This document shows positions 1-7,309 of a stretch of 13,556 nt of DNA, one piece after another. The translations under genes were made by a program, and so were the position numbers. Origin of the DNA: CAYLHQ01 sp964628935 (lineage in GTDB: Bacteria; Acidobacteriota; Polarisedimenticolia; Polarisedimenticolales; DASRJG01); NCBI GenBank assembly GCA_964628935.1, contig CAZVOE010000081.1:1-13556 (forward strand). The letters are read 5' to 3'. Position 1 is the first letter of the stretch. Each line of letters starts with the position of its first letter. Below the pieces are notes generated by a model. That model was not told where the DNA came from. It ran no database searches and was given only the letters and a program-made list of their open reading frames with translations.

Positions 1-1263
1 GTGCTCGCGCGCCGCGACGGTACGATCGTGTCGTCGCGGGAGGCTCGGGTCGCGAGCCGGCGGCTGCGCGACGGAAGCGTCCGTCTCGATGCGGAGGCGG
101 TCGCCGCCTCGGTCGCCCGCGCCGTCGTCCCCCTGCTCGAGAGTGCCCGGCGCCGGCCCGTCGCCGCGGGACTCGCGGTCCAGCGCGGCTCGATTCTTGT
201 CTGGACGCGAAGGGAGGCGCGGCCGGTCACTCCCGTCCTCTCGTGGCGCGCCGCCGGGGACGCGCCCCCGCCGCTCCCTCCCGGACTCGACGGCGACGAG
301 GTCGCCCGGCGGACCGGACTCACGGTGCGCTATCCGTACGGCGCCTTCCGGCTCGCACGCCTGCTCCGGGACGATCCCTCGCTCGCGCGCGGGCTTCGCG
401 ACGGGCGGCTCGTGGCGGGACCGTTGGGGACATTCCTCGCCGCCCGGTTCGGGCTCCGCGAGCGCGCCCCTGCGGACCCCTCGCTCGGACAGCGCCTCCT
501 GCTTCTCGACCTCCACGATCGCTCCTGGAACCGACCGCGCACGGGGGCATTCGGCGTTCCCCCCGAGGGGCTGCCCCTCCTCGCCCCGTCCGTTGCGGAG
601 CACGGTTTCGTTCGGTTCGGATCGCGGCGGATTCCGCTCCGCGCGCTCGCGGGCGACGTCGGGGCGGCGGTGCGCGCCGTCTCCGACGGCGACGCCGGAA
701 CGCTCGTCCTCGGAACAGGGGGGTTCGTGGTCGTCCCGACCGGCCGGCGGCCGCGGAGGGTGCCGGGGCTTCTCGCCTCCATCCTCTGGTCGGACGCGCG
801 GTGCGCTCATCACGCGGTCGAAGGAACGGTGCATGGGCTGGCAGCCTCCCTCGTCCTCGCCGCCGAAGCGATCGGCTTCTCCGGGGACGACCTCGCCCTC
901 CTCGCGTCGCGGGCCGGCCCGGCGACGCGGGCGCCGCGTGTGGTGGCTGCGCCGGAGGGGATCGGGACACCCCGGTGGGACCCGGCCCGCCGCTTCGAGA
1001 TCGAGCCGGGGGAATGGTCGCGCGAGGAGATCGTTCGAGGAGTGCTCGAGGGGCTCGCGCGTCCGTTCGAGGAGATCGCTTCGTGTCTCGCGGGGACGGG
1101 GCTCCTCCCCGCCCGATTCGTCGCGACGGGGGGACTCGCCGCGTCGCCCCACCTCGTCGCCGTCGTCGCGCGAGCCCTCGGTGCGCCGGTCCGGATCGAT
1201 CCGCGGCCGCACCGCACCGCGGCGGGGGCCGCGCTCCTCGCGGGGGATGGCCTTGGGGGCTGA
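1..1263 (+). CDS. FGGY-family carbohydrate (glycerol kinase-like) kinase, 5' end missing
   Basis: Probably an ATP-dependent sugar or polyol kinase of the FGGY family; the substrate is not assignable. Compared with glycerol kinase, the visible 420 residues start about 20 residues in, so the beta-strand and phosphate-binding loop of the N-terminus (DQGTTS-type) lie left of the window and the GTG at base 1 is not the true start. Landmarks in order: QRG (61-63) where glycerol kinase has QRE; AGD with Asp219 at the catalytic-base position; GTGGF (238-242) matching the nucleotide-site GTGCF; a VEG helix (about 275); GIGTPRWDP (about 320) matching GLGAPYWDP; ATGG near 377 and a TAAGAALLAG C-terminal helix. 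Two features are odd. The second residue of the glycerol-binding Arg-Glu pair is Gly63, and the residue after the catalytic Asp is Val rather than Gln. The 3' end overlaps mutY by 17 bp, suggesting one transcript. Family call is firm; kinase activity and substrate are uncertain. Confidence 0.8.
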   Translation: MLARRDGTIVSSREARVASRRLRDGSVRLDAEAVAASVARAVVPLLESARRRPVAAGLAVQRGSILVWTRREARPVTPVLSWRAAGDAPPPLPPGLDGDEVARRTGLTVRYPYGAFRLARLLRDDPSLARGLRDGRLVAGPLGTFLAARFGLRERAPADPSLGQRLLLLDLHDRSWNRPRTGAFGVPPEGLPLLAPSVAEHGFVRFGSRRIPLRALAGDVGAAVRAVSDGDAGTLVLGTGGFVVVPTGRRPRRVPGLLASILWSDARCAHHAVEGTVHGLAASLVLAAEAIGFSGDDLALLASRAGPATRAPRVVAAPEGIGTPRWDPARRFEIEPGEWSREEIVRGVLEGLARPFEEIASCLAGTGLLPARFVATGGLAASPHLVAVVARALGAPVRIDPRPHRTAAGAALLAGDGLGG

Positions 1264-2404
1264 TCGCGCCCTCGTGCGCCGCGTCCTCGCGTGGTACGCC
1301 GCGCACCGCCGGGAGCTTCCGTGGCGGCGAACCCGCGACCCGTACGCGATCTGGGTCTCGGAGGTGATGCTCCAGCAGACGCGGGTCGAGGCCGTGCTCC
1401 CTTTCTACGACCGGTTCCTCGCGCGATTTCCGAACGTCGGCGCGCTCGCGGCCGCACCCGAAGAGGACGTGCTCGCGCTTTGGAGCGGGCTCGGCTATTA
1501 CGGGCGGGCCCGCATGCTCCGGCGCGGAGCGGTCGCCGTGATGGAACGGTACGGCGGGCGGATCCCCCCTGACCCCAAGGCCCTTCGCGAACTCCCCGGG
1601 ATCGGGAGATACACGGCCGGAGCGATCGCCTCGATCGCGTTCGGCCTCCCGGAGCCGGTCGTCGACGGAAACGTCGAACGGGTTCTCGGGCGGTGGTATG
1701 CGCTCGAGTCCCCGGCCGGGACCGCGAGAACCGCGGAGGTCTGGAGGCTCGCGACCCCGCTCGTGCCGCCTCGCACACCGGGCGACTGGAACCAGGCCTT
1801 GATGGAGTTGGGAGCGACCGTCTGCACCCCGCGAGCGCCGCGCTGCGCCGCGTGCCCCGCAAGGCGCGGCTGCGCCGCCTTTGCGACCGGCCGGCCGGAG
1901 ACGATTCCGCCGGCGAGGCCGCGCCCACGCGCCGAGACGATCCGGGTCGCGGTCGCGCTCTGCGTCGTCGACGGCCGGCTTCTCCTCGAGCGCAGGTCGG
2001 AGGCGACCCCGTTCCGAGGGGAGTGGGATCTTCCCGCGCGAACCGTCGGTGCGCGCGAGGATGCCGCGGCCGCCCTCACCCGTGCGCTCCGGAGCGATCA
2101 CGCCTTACGAGCGAGACGGCCCTTGCCCGTCGGAGCGGCGACCCATTCGATCCTGAACCGGCGGCTCCGGATCGAGGCGTGGCGATTCGAGGCGACCGCC
2201 CCGCGCGCGATGCGGGCCGGGACCCGGTTCGTTCCGGCCTCCGCTCTCGAGACCGCGGCGGTCTCGGGAGCGACGCGAAAGGTCGTCCGTCTCGCCGAAT
2301 CGAGAACTCAGGGTCGCTCCCAGGGAGGAACCCACGCCGCGGTCGGCGCCTCCTCGTCGTCTTCGGGGAGAGGATCGGGGGCGAGGGGTCGCCGGAAGGC
2401 GTAG
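1247..2404 (+). CDS. mutY: A/G-specific adenine DNA glycosylase MutY
   Basis: Base-excision repair enzyme that removes adenine mispaired with 8-oxoguanine or guanine. The 385 residues carry the full HhH-GPD core. SEVMLQQT holds Glu39, the catalytic acid. LPGIGRYTAGAI (116-127) is the helix-hairpin-helix, and VDGNV holds Asp140, the catalytic aspartate. Cys193-x6-Cys200-x2-Cys203-x5-Cys209 binds the 4Fe-4S cluster. A C-terminal NUDIX-like 8-oxoG-reading domain spans about 230-350. The FSH loop of well-studied MutY proteins is not obvious; the matching stretch reads THSILNRR (299-306). ATG at 1247 is the first start and overlaps the kinase stop by 17 bp, but its GGGGG touches the ATG; TTG at 1253 would place that purine run 6 nt upstream, so the start may be a few codons later. 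The last 30 or so residues are Ser/Gly/Arg-rich and lie opposite the tail of the convergent membrane-protein gene. Confidence 0.95.
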   Translation: MALGADRALVRRVLAWYAAHRRELPWRRTRDPYAIWVSEVMLQQTRVEAVLPFYDRFLARFPNVGALAAAPEEDVLALWSGLGYYGRARMLRRGAVAVMERYGGRIPPDPKALRELPGIGRYTAGAIASIAFGLPEPVVDGNVERVLGRWYALESPAGTARTAEVWRLATPLVPPRTPGDWNQALMELGATVCTPRAPRCAACPARRGCAAFATGRPETIPPARPRPRAETIRVAVALCVVDGRLLLERRSEATPFRGEWDLPARTVGAREDAAAALTRALRSDHALRARRPLPVGAATHSILNRRLRIEAWRFEATAPRAMRAGTRFVPASALETAAVSGATRKVVRLAESRTQGRSQGGTHAAVGASSSSSGRGSGARGRRKA

Positions 2405-2811
2405 TCCCGTCCCTCCATCAGCGGGAGCGCACCGAAGGTCATGTCGAGACCGGCCCAGTACGCGAGAAAGGCGGTGGCGACCACCCCGATCGGGCCCGCC
2501 TCTTCCGCGACCCGCAGTGCGACGAGAGCGATCGCCGCGATCGCGGCCGCCGGATAGAGGACGTAGCGGAGGAGCGCCGCATGGGTCCGGCCGACCGTCC
2601 CGATCGCCGCTTCCCTCGCGAACCGCCCGATCAGCCCTCCGAGGATCAACCCCGTGGTCAGGGCCCACCCCTCGAGCCAGCGCAGCCACTCCGATTCGAT
2701 GCCGCCGAGATGTCGCCACGGGTCGACAAAGACCCAGAGAACGGCCACCCAGGCGCCGAGCCACGCGTAGCCGAGCAGTCGCCTCGACCACGCCCGACGT
2801 TCGGTCGTCAT
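2308..2811 (-). CDS. small four-helix membrane protein, function unknown
   Basis: I do not recognise the family. The 167-residue product has a short basic N-terminus (TERRAWSRR) and four hydrophobic segments at about 12-29, 46-63, 81-102 and 105-125. A polar, proline- and acid-rich tail of about 35 residues follows (with EDDEEAP, then WVPPWERP). By the positive-inside rule the N-terminus is probably cytoplasmic, and with four helices the tail would be too. The start is well supported: AGGAGG lies 6 nt before the ATG at 2811. The gene is divergent from the sigma factor across 182 bp and convergent with mutY, whose coding region it overlaps by 97 bp. The overlap covers only the tails of both proteins. 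It could be an integral-membrane partner of a neighbouring process, but nothing in the sequence says which. Confidence 0.75.
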   Translation of the reverse strand: MTTERRAWSRRLLGYAWLGAWVAVLWVFVDPWRHLGGIESEWLRWLEGWALTTGLILGGLIGRFAREAAIGTVGRTHAALLRYVLYPAAAIAAIALVALRVAEEAGPIGVVATAFLAYWAGLDMTFGALPLMEGRDYAFRRPLAPDPLPEDDEEAPTAAWVPPWERP

Positions 2812-2993
2812 TTCTATCCTCCTGCGATTCGAGGGGCGGGGACCGTCGGAAAGTTCCGCCCCCGGCGCCCCGCGCGCCACGCTCCGGGTTCCGGCGCGGA
2901 AACCCCGCGCGCGGACCCGCGATCCGCACAGACGCGCGCGGGAGCACGCGCCAGGCGTTCGCATGCGGGACACGGGAGTAACGTCGGGACGCG
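2812..2993. promoter_or_regulatory. divergent intergenic region (membrane protein / sigma factor)
   Basis: This 182-bp region separates two divergently transcribed genes, so it should hold promoters for both. I see no convincing -35/-10 pair on either strand. A 7-bp inverted repeat, GGGGCGG (2833-2839) and CCGCCCC (2856-2862), could form a hairpin in the leader of the membrane-protein mRNA about 10 nt before its ribosome site. In DNA this GC-rich such a repeat may be chance. The sigma gene has only a weak GGGA ahead of its ATG. Confidence 0.5.
2818..2823 (-). promoter_or_regulatory. strong ribosome-binding site of the small membrane protein
   Basis: Minus-strand AGGAGG, 6 nt from the ATG at 2811. 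It fixes the start of the membrane-protein gene and rules out the longer in-frame extension upstream, which would run further into the intergenic region. Confidence 0.8.
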
Positions 2994-3725
2994 ATGCCCC
3001 CTCCCCGCGACGACCGCTGGAGTCTCGTGTGCGAGCATCGCTCGCTCGTCTCTCGGGTCGCCGCGCGATTCCGCTGCGCCGCCGTCTCCCTCTCGGACCT
3101 CCGCGCCGAAGGGATGCTCGGACTCGTCGAGGCCGCCCTGCGGTTCGACCCCGCACAGGGGGTCCCCTTCGGTGCGTACGCCTCCCACTGGGTTCGCAAG
3201 CGGATCCGCGAGGCGGTCCTCCGCGAACTCACGATCGTGCAAGTCTCGAAGTACCAGGCCGCTCGCCTCGCGCGGATCCGCGACGCGGCGAGGGACCTCG
3301 AAGGGGAGCTGGGCCGGGAGCCAAGCACCGAGGAAATCGCGCTCCGCGCGGGGCTCGACCCGGGGGCGGTGCGGGAGACGCTCGCCGGCGTTCCGCGGCG
3401 CGCCTTCCTCGACGCTCCGGTCGGGCCCGGCACCGATGTGCGGCTCGTCGACACCATCGCGCAGACGGCCGAGCCTTCCCCCGAAGACGCGGCGGAGAGG
3501 GAAAGCGCCCTCCGCTTCTTGCGGGAGCGCCTCGACTCGCTCGCGCCGCGGGAGCGTAGCGTGCTCCGCCTCCGCTTCGGGCTCGACGGCTGCGAACCCA
3601 AACCGCTCGCCGCGATCGCTCTCCGTTACGGGTTGAGCCGCGAGCGGATCCACCAGATCGAGCAGAGCGCTCTCCGGCGGCTGCGCCGCGGGTTCGATCG
3701 CCCCTCCGCCCTCCCGCCGCCCTGA
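2994..3725 (+). CDS. sigma-70 family RNA polymerase sigma factor (regions 2, 3 and 4)
   Basis: A 243-residue sigma factor that directs RNA polymerase to a promoter class. Region 2 spans about 10-78: DLRAEGMLGLVEAALRFD (35-52), then FGAYASHWVRKRIREA, the core-binding and -10-reading helices. Region 3 follows with LGREPSTEEIA (106-116). Region 4 is at about 180-232: LAPRERSVLRLRFGLDG, then the -35 helix-turn-helix around SRERIHQIEQSALRRLR. Region 1.1 is absent and the protein is far shorter than a housekeeping RpoD, but having region 3 sets it apart from ECF sigmas. It is therefore a group 2/3-type alternative sigma of unassigned regulon. No anti-sigma factor is recognisable next to it, though the divergent membrane protein is an untested candidate partner. 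The alpha/beta hydrolase starts 23 bp after it, so the two are likely co-transcribed. Confidence 0.9.
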   Translation: MPPPRDDRWSLVCEHRSLVSRVAARFRCAAVSLSDLRAEGMLGLVEAALRFDPAQGVPFGAYASHWVRKRIREAVLRELTIVQVSKYQAARLARIRDAARDLEGELGREPSTEEIALRAGLDPGAVRETLAGVPRRAFLDAPVGPGTDVRLVDTIAQTAEPSPEDAAERESALRFLRERLDSLAPRERSVLRLRFGLDGCEPKPLAAIALRYGLSRERIHQIEQSALRRLRRGFDRPSALPPP

Positions 3726-3748
3726 GCGTTGCGGGCTTCCCGCCCTTC

Positions 3749-4399
3749 GTGGACACTGCCGCCGTGCCCGAATCGAGCACGCTCCGGATCGACGGCCCCG
3801 CGGGAAAACTCGAAGCGATCCATCGCGGGCTCCCCTCGCCGCGCGCGGCGGCGGTGCTGGCGCATCCCCATCCCCTCTACGGCGGCTCGCTCCACAACCC
3901 CGTGGTCTTCCACGCCGACCGCGCGCTCCACCGGGCCGGCTTCGCGACCTTGCGCTTCAACTTCCGGGGGGTCGGCCGGAGCGAAGGGTTCCACGACGAC
4001 GGCCGCGGAGAGCCCGCCGACGTCGGGGCCGCCGTCGCCTGGCTCCGCGATCGCGCGCCCGGCGTCCCCCTCTTCGTGGTGGGCTACTCGTTCGGCTCCC
4101 GGGCGGGCCTGATGTGGGCGCTCTCGGACCCCGCGGTCGCGGCGATGATCGGGATCGGCCTTCCGACGCGGATCTGGCGGTTCGACGAGATCCCCTCGTT
4201 CGGGCGGCCCCTCGCCGTGGTCCAGGGGTCGCGGGACGAGTTCGGACCGCTCGACGAGGTCCGACGCCTCCTCGCGAGCGCCCGTCCGGCGGGAATCCTC
4301 CACGTCGTCGAAGGAGCGCCCCACCTCTTTCCGGGGCGAGCGTCGGAAGCGGGGGAAAGGGTGACGGAGGCGGCCCTGGGAATCTTGGAATCTCTCTGA
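3749..4399 (+). CDS. alpha/beta hydrolase, dienelactone hydrolase/KANL3-Tex30-like (COG2945 type)
   Basis: A compact 216-residue cytoplasmic serine hydrolase. Visible marks in order: HPHPLYGGSLHN (39-50), characteristic of this bacterial subfamily; LRFNFRGVGRSEG (68-80), the strand-turn after the oxyanion region; the nucleophile elbow GYSFG with Ser114; QGSRDEFGP with Asp163 as probable acid; and GAPHLF with His192 as the base. The triad is therefore complete. There is no signal peptide and no lid domain. The substrate cannot be predicted; relatives are usually annotated only as hydrolases. The start is uncertain: GTG at 3749 and GTG at 3764 are both in frame and neither has a strong ribosome site. 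It lies 23 bp after the sigma gene and ends 12 bp from the convergent SulP gene. Confidence 0.85.
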   Translation: MDTAAVPESSTLRIDGPAGKLEAIHRGLPSPRAAAVLAHPHPLYGGSLHNPVVFHADRALHRAGFATLRFNFRGVGRSEGFHDDGRGEPADVGAAVAWLRDRAPGVPLFVVGYSFGSRAGLMWALSDPAVAAMIGIGLPTRIWRFDEIPSFGRPLAVVQGSRDEFGPLDEVRRLLASARPAGILHVVEGAPHLFPGRASEAGERVTEAALGILESL

Positions 4400-4411
4400 C
4401 CCGTACGGCCC

Positions 4412-6094
4412 TCACCTCCCGCCGTGGATCTCGCGCGCCCGCTCGAGCGCGGTCAAGACGTTCTCGCAGACGTTCTCCGCGCCGACGTGCCGCTCGAACT
4501 CCGACTGCCGCATGAGGCGGGTGGGCTGGAGCGGCGCGCCGCAGACGATGAGCGTGCGGCCGCTCTCCCGGAGCTTCGCGGCGAGCTGCTCGAGCGCGAG
4601 CAGGCCGGTCGCGTCGAGGGCGGTCATGTGTCGGAGCCTGAGGATCACGACCGGGGGAAGGGTATCGATCCTTTCCTCGATCTCGCGCACCTTTTCGGTC
4701 GCGCCGAAGAGAAACGGCCCCTGGATCCGGAAGATCGCCACATAGTCGGGGATGTCCTTGTCTTGGAGGATGTGCGCGTAACCGTCCTTGACGTCCCCGT
4801 CCGTCACCCGCGCGACGGTCGTCGTCGCCGTGACGTTCCGGATGAACAGGAGCACGGCGAGGATCATCCCCGCCTCGACGGCGACGGTCAGGTCGGCGAG
4901 CACCGTGAGGGCGAGGGTGACGAGCCAGACGCTGATTTCGGCCTTCGTGAGCTTCCAGATCTCCGGGATCTGGTGCCACTCCCCCATCGTGTAGGAGACC
5001 ACCATCAGGATCCCCGCGAGCGCGGGCATCGGGATGAACTTCGCGAGGGGGGCTCCGACGACGAGCACGACCAGAAGGGTCACCGCGTGGATCATCCCGG
5101 CGACGGGGGTGCGCGCCCCGGTTCGGATGTTCGTCGCGGTCCGCGCGATCGCTCCGGTCGCCGGCAGCCCGCCGAAGAGCGGCGAGACGACGTTGGCGAC
5201 CCCCTGCGCGACGAGCTCCACGTTCGGGTTGTGACGATCGCCGCTCATCCGGTCGGCGACGACCGCGGACATGAGCGACTCGATCGCCCCGAGCATCGCG
5301 ATCGTCAGGGCCGGCGAGAGAAGACCGAGGACGAGATCCGCGCGGAAGGCGGGAACGTGGAGCTCGGGGAGCCCCGACGGGATCCCGCCGAAGCGGGATC
5401 CGACCGTGTCGACCGGCAGGCCGGCGAGCGCGGAGACGGCGGTCGCGCCGACCAGGACGAGGACCGTCCCCGAAATGCGGGGAGCGAAGCGCCGGACCGC
5501 GAGGATCACCACGACCGACACCGCGGCGAGGACCGTCGCCGCAGGGGACCACGTCGGGGCCGCTCCGGCGAGGACGCGCATCCGTTCGAGGAACTCGCCG
5601 GGATTCCCCTCCGTACGGATTCCGAAGAAGTCCCGGATTTGGGTGCTGGCGATCAGGATCGCGATCCCGTTCGTGAACCCCACGACGACCGGCCTCGGGA
5701 TGAAACGAACCACCTGCCCCATCCCGGTGATGCCGAGAATGACGAGGATCACCCCCGCCATCATCGTGCACATGAAGAGTCCTTCGACTCCGTGCGCCGC
5801 GACGATCCCCGCGACGACGACCACGAAGGCTCCCGTCGGTCCCCCGATCTGGCAGCGCGAGCCGCCGAGCAGGGAGATCAGGAAGCCCGTGACGATCCCG
5901 CAGTAAATGCCGCTTTCCGGAGGGAGCCCCGAAGCGATCGCGAAGGCCATGCCGAGGGGCAGGGCGACGAGACCGACGGTGACCCCGGCGATCGTGTCGG
6001 CGAGCAAGGTCCGCGCGCCGTACCCCTCCCGGAGGCACACGACCGATTTCGGGAGCCAGCCGTTGAAGGACGCGAGGTTCACGCTTCGTTCCAA
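4412..6094 (-). CDS. SulP/SLC26-family anion transporter with C-terminal STAS domain
   Basis: Inner-membrane anion transporter of about 560 residues, normal for the family. The membrane domain spans about 30-420, with the SulP signatures GGSRCQIGGPTGAF (77-90), AIESLMSAVVADRMSGDRHN (270-289) and SPLFGGLPATGAIARTATN (304-322). A cytoplasmic STAS domain follows (about 445-556) with the LDATGLLAL core (493-501); the residue often phosphorylated in anti-sigma antagonists is Thr496 here. Relatives carry sulfate, bicarbonate or C4-dicarboxylates. With no carbonic anhydrase or sulfur gene alongside, the substrate is open. The TTG at 6094, four bases past the upstream peptidase stop, is used here. 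GTG at 6082, with GGA 7 nt before it, is a plausible alternative giving 556 residues. It is the last gene of the dusB-rrf2-peptidase run and is convergent with the hydrolase. Confidence 0.92.
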   Translation of the reverse strand: MERSVNLASFNGWLPKSVVCLREGYGARTLLADTIAGVTVGLVALPLGMAFAIASGLPPESGIYCGIVTGFLISLLGGSRCQIGGPTGAFVVVVAGIVAAHGVEGLFMCTMMAGVILVILGITGMGQVVRFIPRPVVVGFTNGIAILIASTQIRDFFGIRTEGNPGEFLERMRVLAGAAPTWSPAATVLAAVSVVVILAVRRFAPRISGTVLVLVGATAVSALAGLPVDTVGSRFGGIPSGLPELHVPAFRADLVLGLLSPALTIAMLGAIESLMSAVVADRMSGDRHNPNVELVAQGVANVVSPLFGGLPATGAIARTATNIRTGARTPVAGMIHAVTLLVVLVVGAPLAKFIPMPALAGILMVVSYTMGEWHQIPEIWKLTKAEISVWLVTLALTVLADLTVAVEAGMILAVLLFIRNVTATTTVARVTDGDVKDGYAHILQDKDIPDYVAIFRIQGPFLFGATEKVREIEERIDTLPPVVILRLRHMTALDATGLLALEQLAAKLRESGRTLIVCGAPLQPTRLMRQSEFERHVGAENVCENVLTALERAREIHGGR

Positions 6095-6098
6095 GGGC

Positions 6099-7280
6099 TC
6101 AACCGAGCAGGACCAGCGCGTCTTGGATCGCCCCGAAGATCTCCACCCTCCCGGCGGGAGTCAGGAGCACGTCGACCTCGCTGCGAACCGCCATCTCCCC
6201 CTCGAGGTAGATTCCCGGCTCGATCGAGAAGCACAGCCCCGGCACGAGGCGACGCGTGTCGCGCGTTTCGAGGTTGTCGATGTTCGCGCCGTTCCCGTGA
6301 ACCGACGTGCCGATGCTGTGACCCGTCCTGTGGACGAAGAACTCCGCGTACCCGGCGCGCCGCACGACCTCGCGGCAAGCCTCGTCGACCTCCCACCCGT
6401 GCACGGCGTCGCCCCGCTCGAAGCGTTCGCGGAGCAGGGCGACGGCCGCGTCACGGGCGCGCCGGACGACGTCGAAGATCTCGACGTAGCGCCTGGGAGG
6501 CGCCGTCCCCGCGAAGGCGCACCAGGTGATGTCGTAGTAGATCCCGACCGGATCCTTGCGTCGCGCCCAGAGGTCGACGAGAACGGTCGCGCCCGGTTCG
6601 AGCGCATACGCGTTCTCCGCGGTCGGCTCGAAGTGAGGATCGGCCGGGTGGTCGTTGAATCCGACGATCGGGACCTCGTCGTCGCTCGTCAACCCCTCCT
6701 CCTCAAACCGCCCGAGGAGGAACTCCTTGACGTCGTTCTCGGTCAGCCGCGAGCGGTCGCGGAGCGCCTTCCGCATGAGTTCGAACGCTTCCTCCTTGAT
6801 CCGCTGGACCCGTTCTCCCGCCCACCGGTGGCTCCGGAAACCCTCCTCGTCGAGGACCGCCTCGAATCTCTGGACGAGCTCCGCCGACGAGACGATCTCG
6901 TGACCGAAGGAACGGACCAGTTCCACCGTTCCCGCGTCGACGAGCCCCACGTACGGGATGTCGTTCCGCGGCGAGTACTGCATCGCGATCCGCTTCGGCG
7001 GCCCCAGGAGGGCCGCCAGGCGCTCGTGCAGCTCGCGCCAGGAGAGGAAATGTCCCGCCTTCCCCGGAAGGGGGTCGAGCTTGCGCGGCTCGACCTTGTG
7101 CGCGAGCTTTCCGGGCTCTCCCTCGGCCGGGACGAAGTAGAACCATCTCCGCGAGGTGATTCCGTGGGCCGGAAGGCCCAGGATCCGGTAGGCCATCGGG
7201 TCACGATGGTGATGGTCGCAGAAGAGCCAGCCGTCGAGGCCGGCCTCTCGCAGGGCGCTCTGGATCGCCGCGAGGTCCAT
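6099..7280 (-). CDS. M24-family metallopeptidase (Xaa-Pro aminopeptidase-like)
   Basis: A 393-residue creatinase/aminopeptidase-fold protein, predicted to cleave an N-terminal residue ahead of proline or to hydrolyse a related substrate. The N-terminal creatinase-like domain covers about 1-150. The pita-bread catalytic domain follows with the five dinuclear-metal ligands in order: Asp236 (VDLW), Asp250 (YYDITW), His321 (HRTGHSIG), Glu354 (SIEPGIY) and Glu368 (RSEVDV). The full set suggests an active enzyme. The chosen ATG at 7280 has AGGGAG 6 nt upstream. A GTG at 7313 overlaps the rrf2 stop but has no ribosome site and would only add 11 non-conserved residues. No signal peptide is seen, so it is cytoplasmic. 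It lies 29 bp after rrf2 and 4 bp before SulP, in an apparent operon. Confidence 0.9.
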   Translation of the reverse strand: MDLAAIQSALREAGLDGWLFCDHHHRDPMAYRILGLPAHGITSRRWFYFVPAEGEPGKLAHKVEPRKLDPLPGKAGHFLSWRELHERLAALLGPPKRIAMQYSPRNDIPYVGLVDAGTVELVRSFGHEIVSSAELVQRFEAVLDEEGFRSHRWAGERVQRIKEEAFELMRKALRDRSRLTENDVKEFLLGRFEEEGLTSDDEVPIVGFNDHPADPHFEPTAENAYALEPGATVLVDLWARRKDPVGIYYDITWCAFAGTAPPRRYVEIFDVVRRARDAAVALLRERFERGDAVHGWEVDEACREVVRRAGYAEFFVHRTGHSIGTSVHGNGANIDNLETRDTRRLVPGLCFSIEPGIYLEGEMAVRSEVDVLLTPAGRVEIFGAIQDALVLLG

Positions 7281-7309
7281 GGAGTTCTCCCTGCGCCCCG
7301 CGGGCGCCG

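Noticed and set aside
320..2101. Long minus-strand open frame opposite the kinase and mutY genes
   Set aside because: Its translation is Arg/Pro/Gly-rich with no family motif; it is an antisense by-product of GC-rich codon use in two well-supported plus-strand genes.
2833..2862. GGGGCGG/CCGCCCC inverted repeat as a terminator or operator
   Set aside because: The stem is 7 bp with a loop of about 16 nt, there is no T-run, and GC-only repeats are expected by chance in this DNA; kept only as a note in the intergenic entry.
4424..6529. 701-codon plus-strand open frame opposite SulP and the peptidase
   Set aside because: It is dominated by Arg, Asp, Glu and His, lacks domain marks, and is fully opposite clear SulP and M24 genes.
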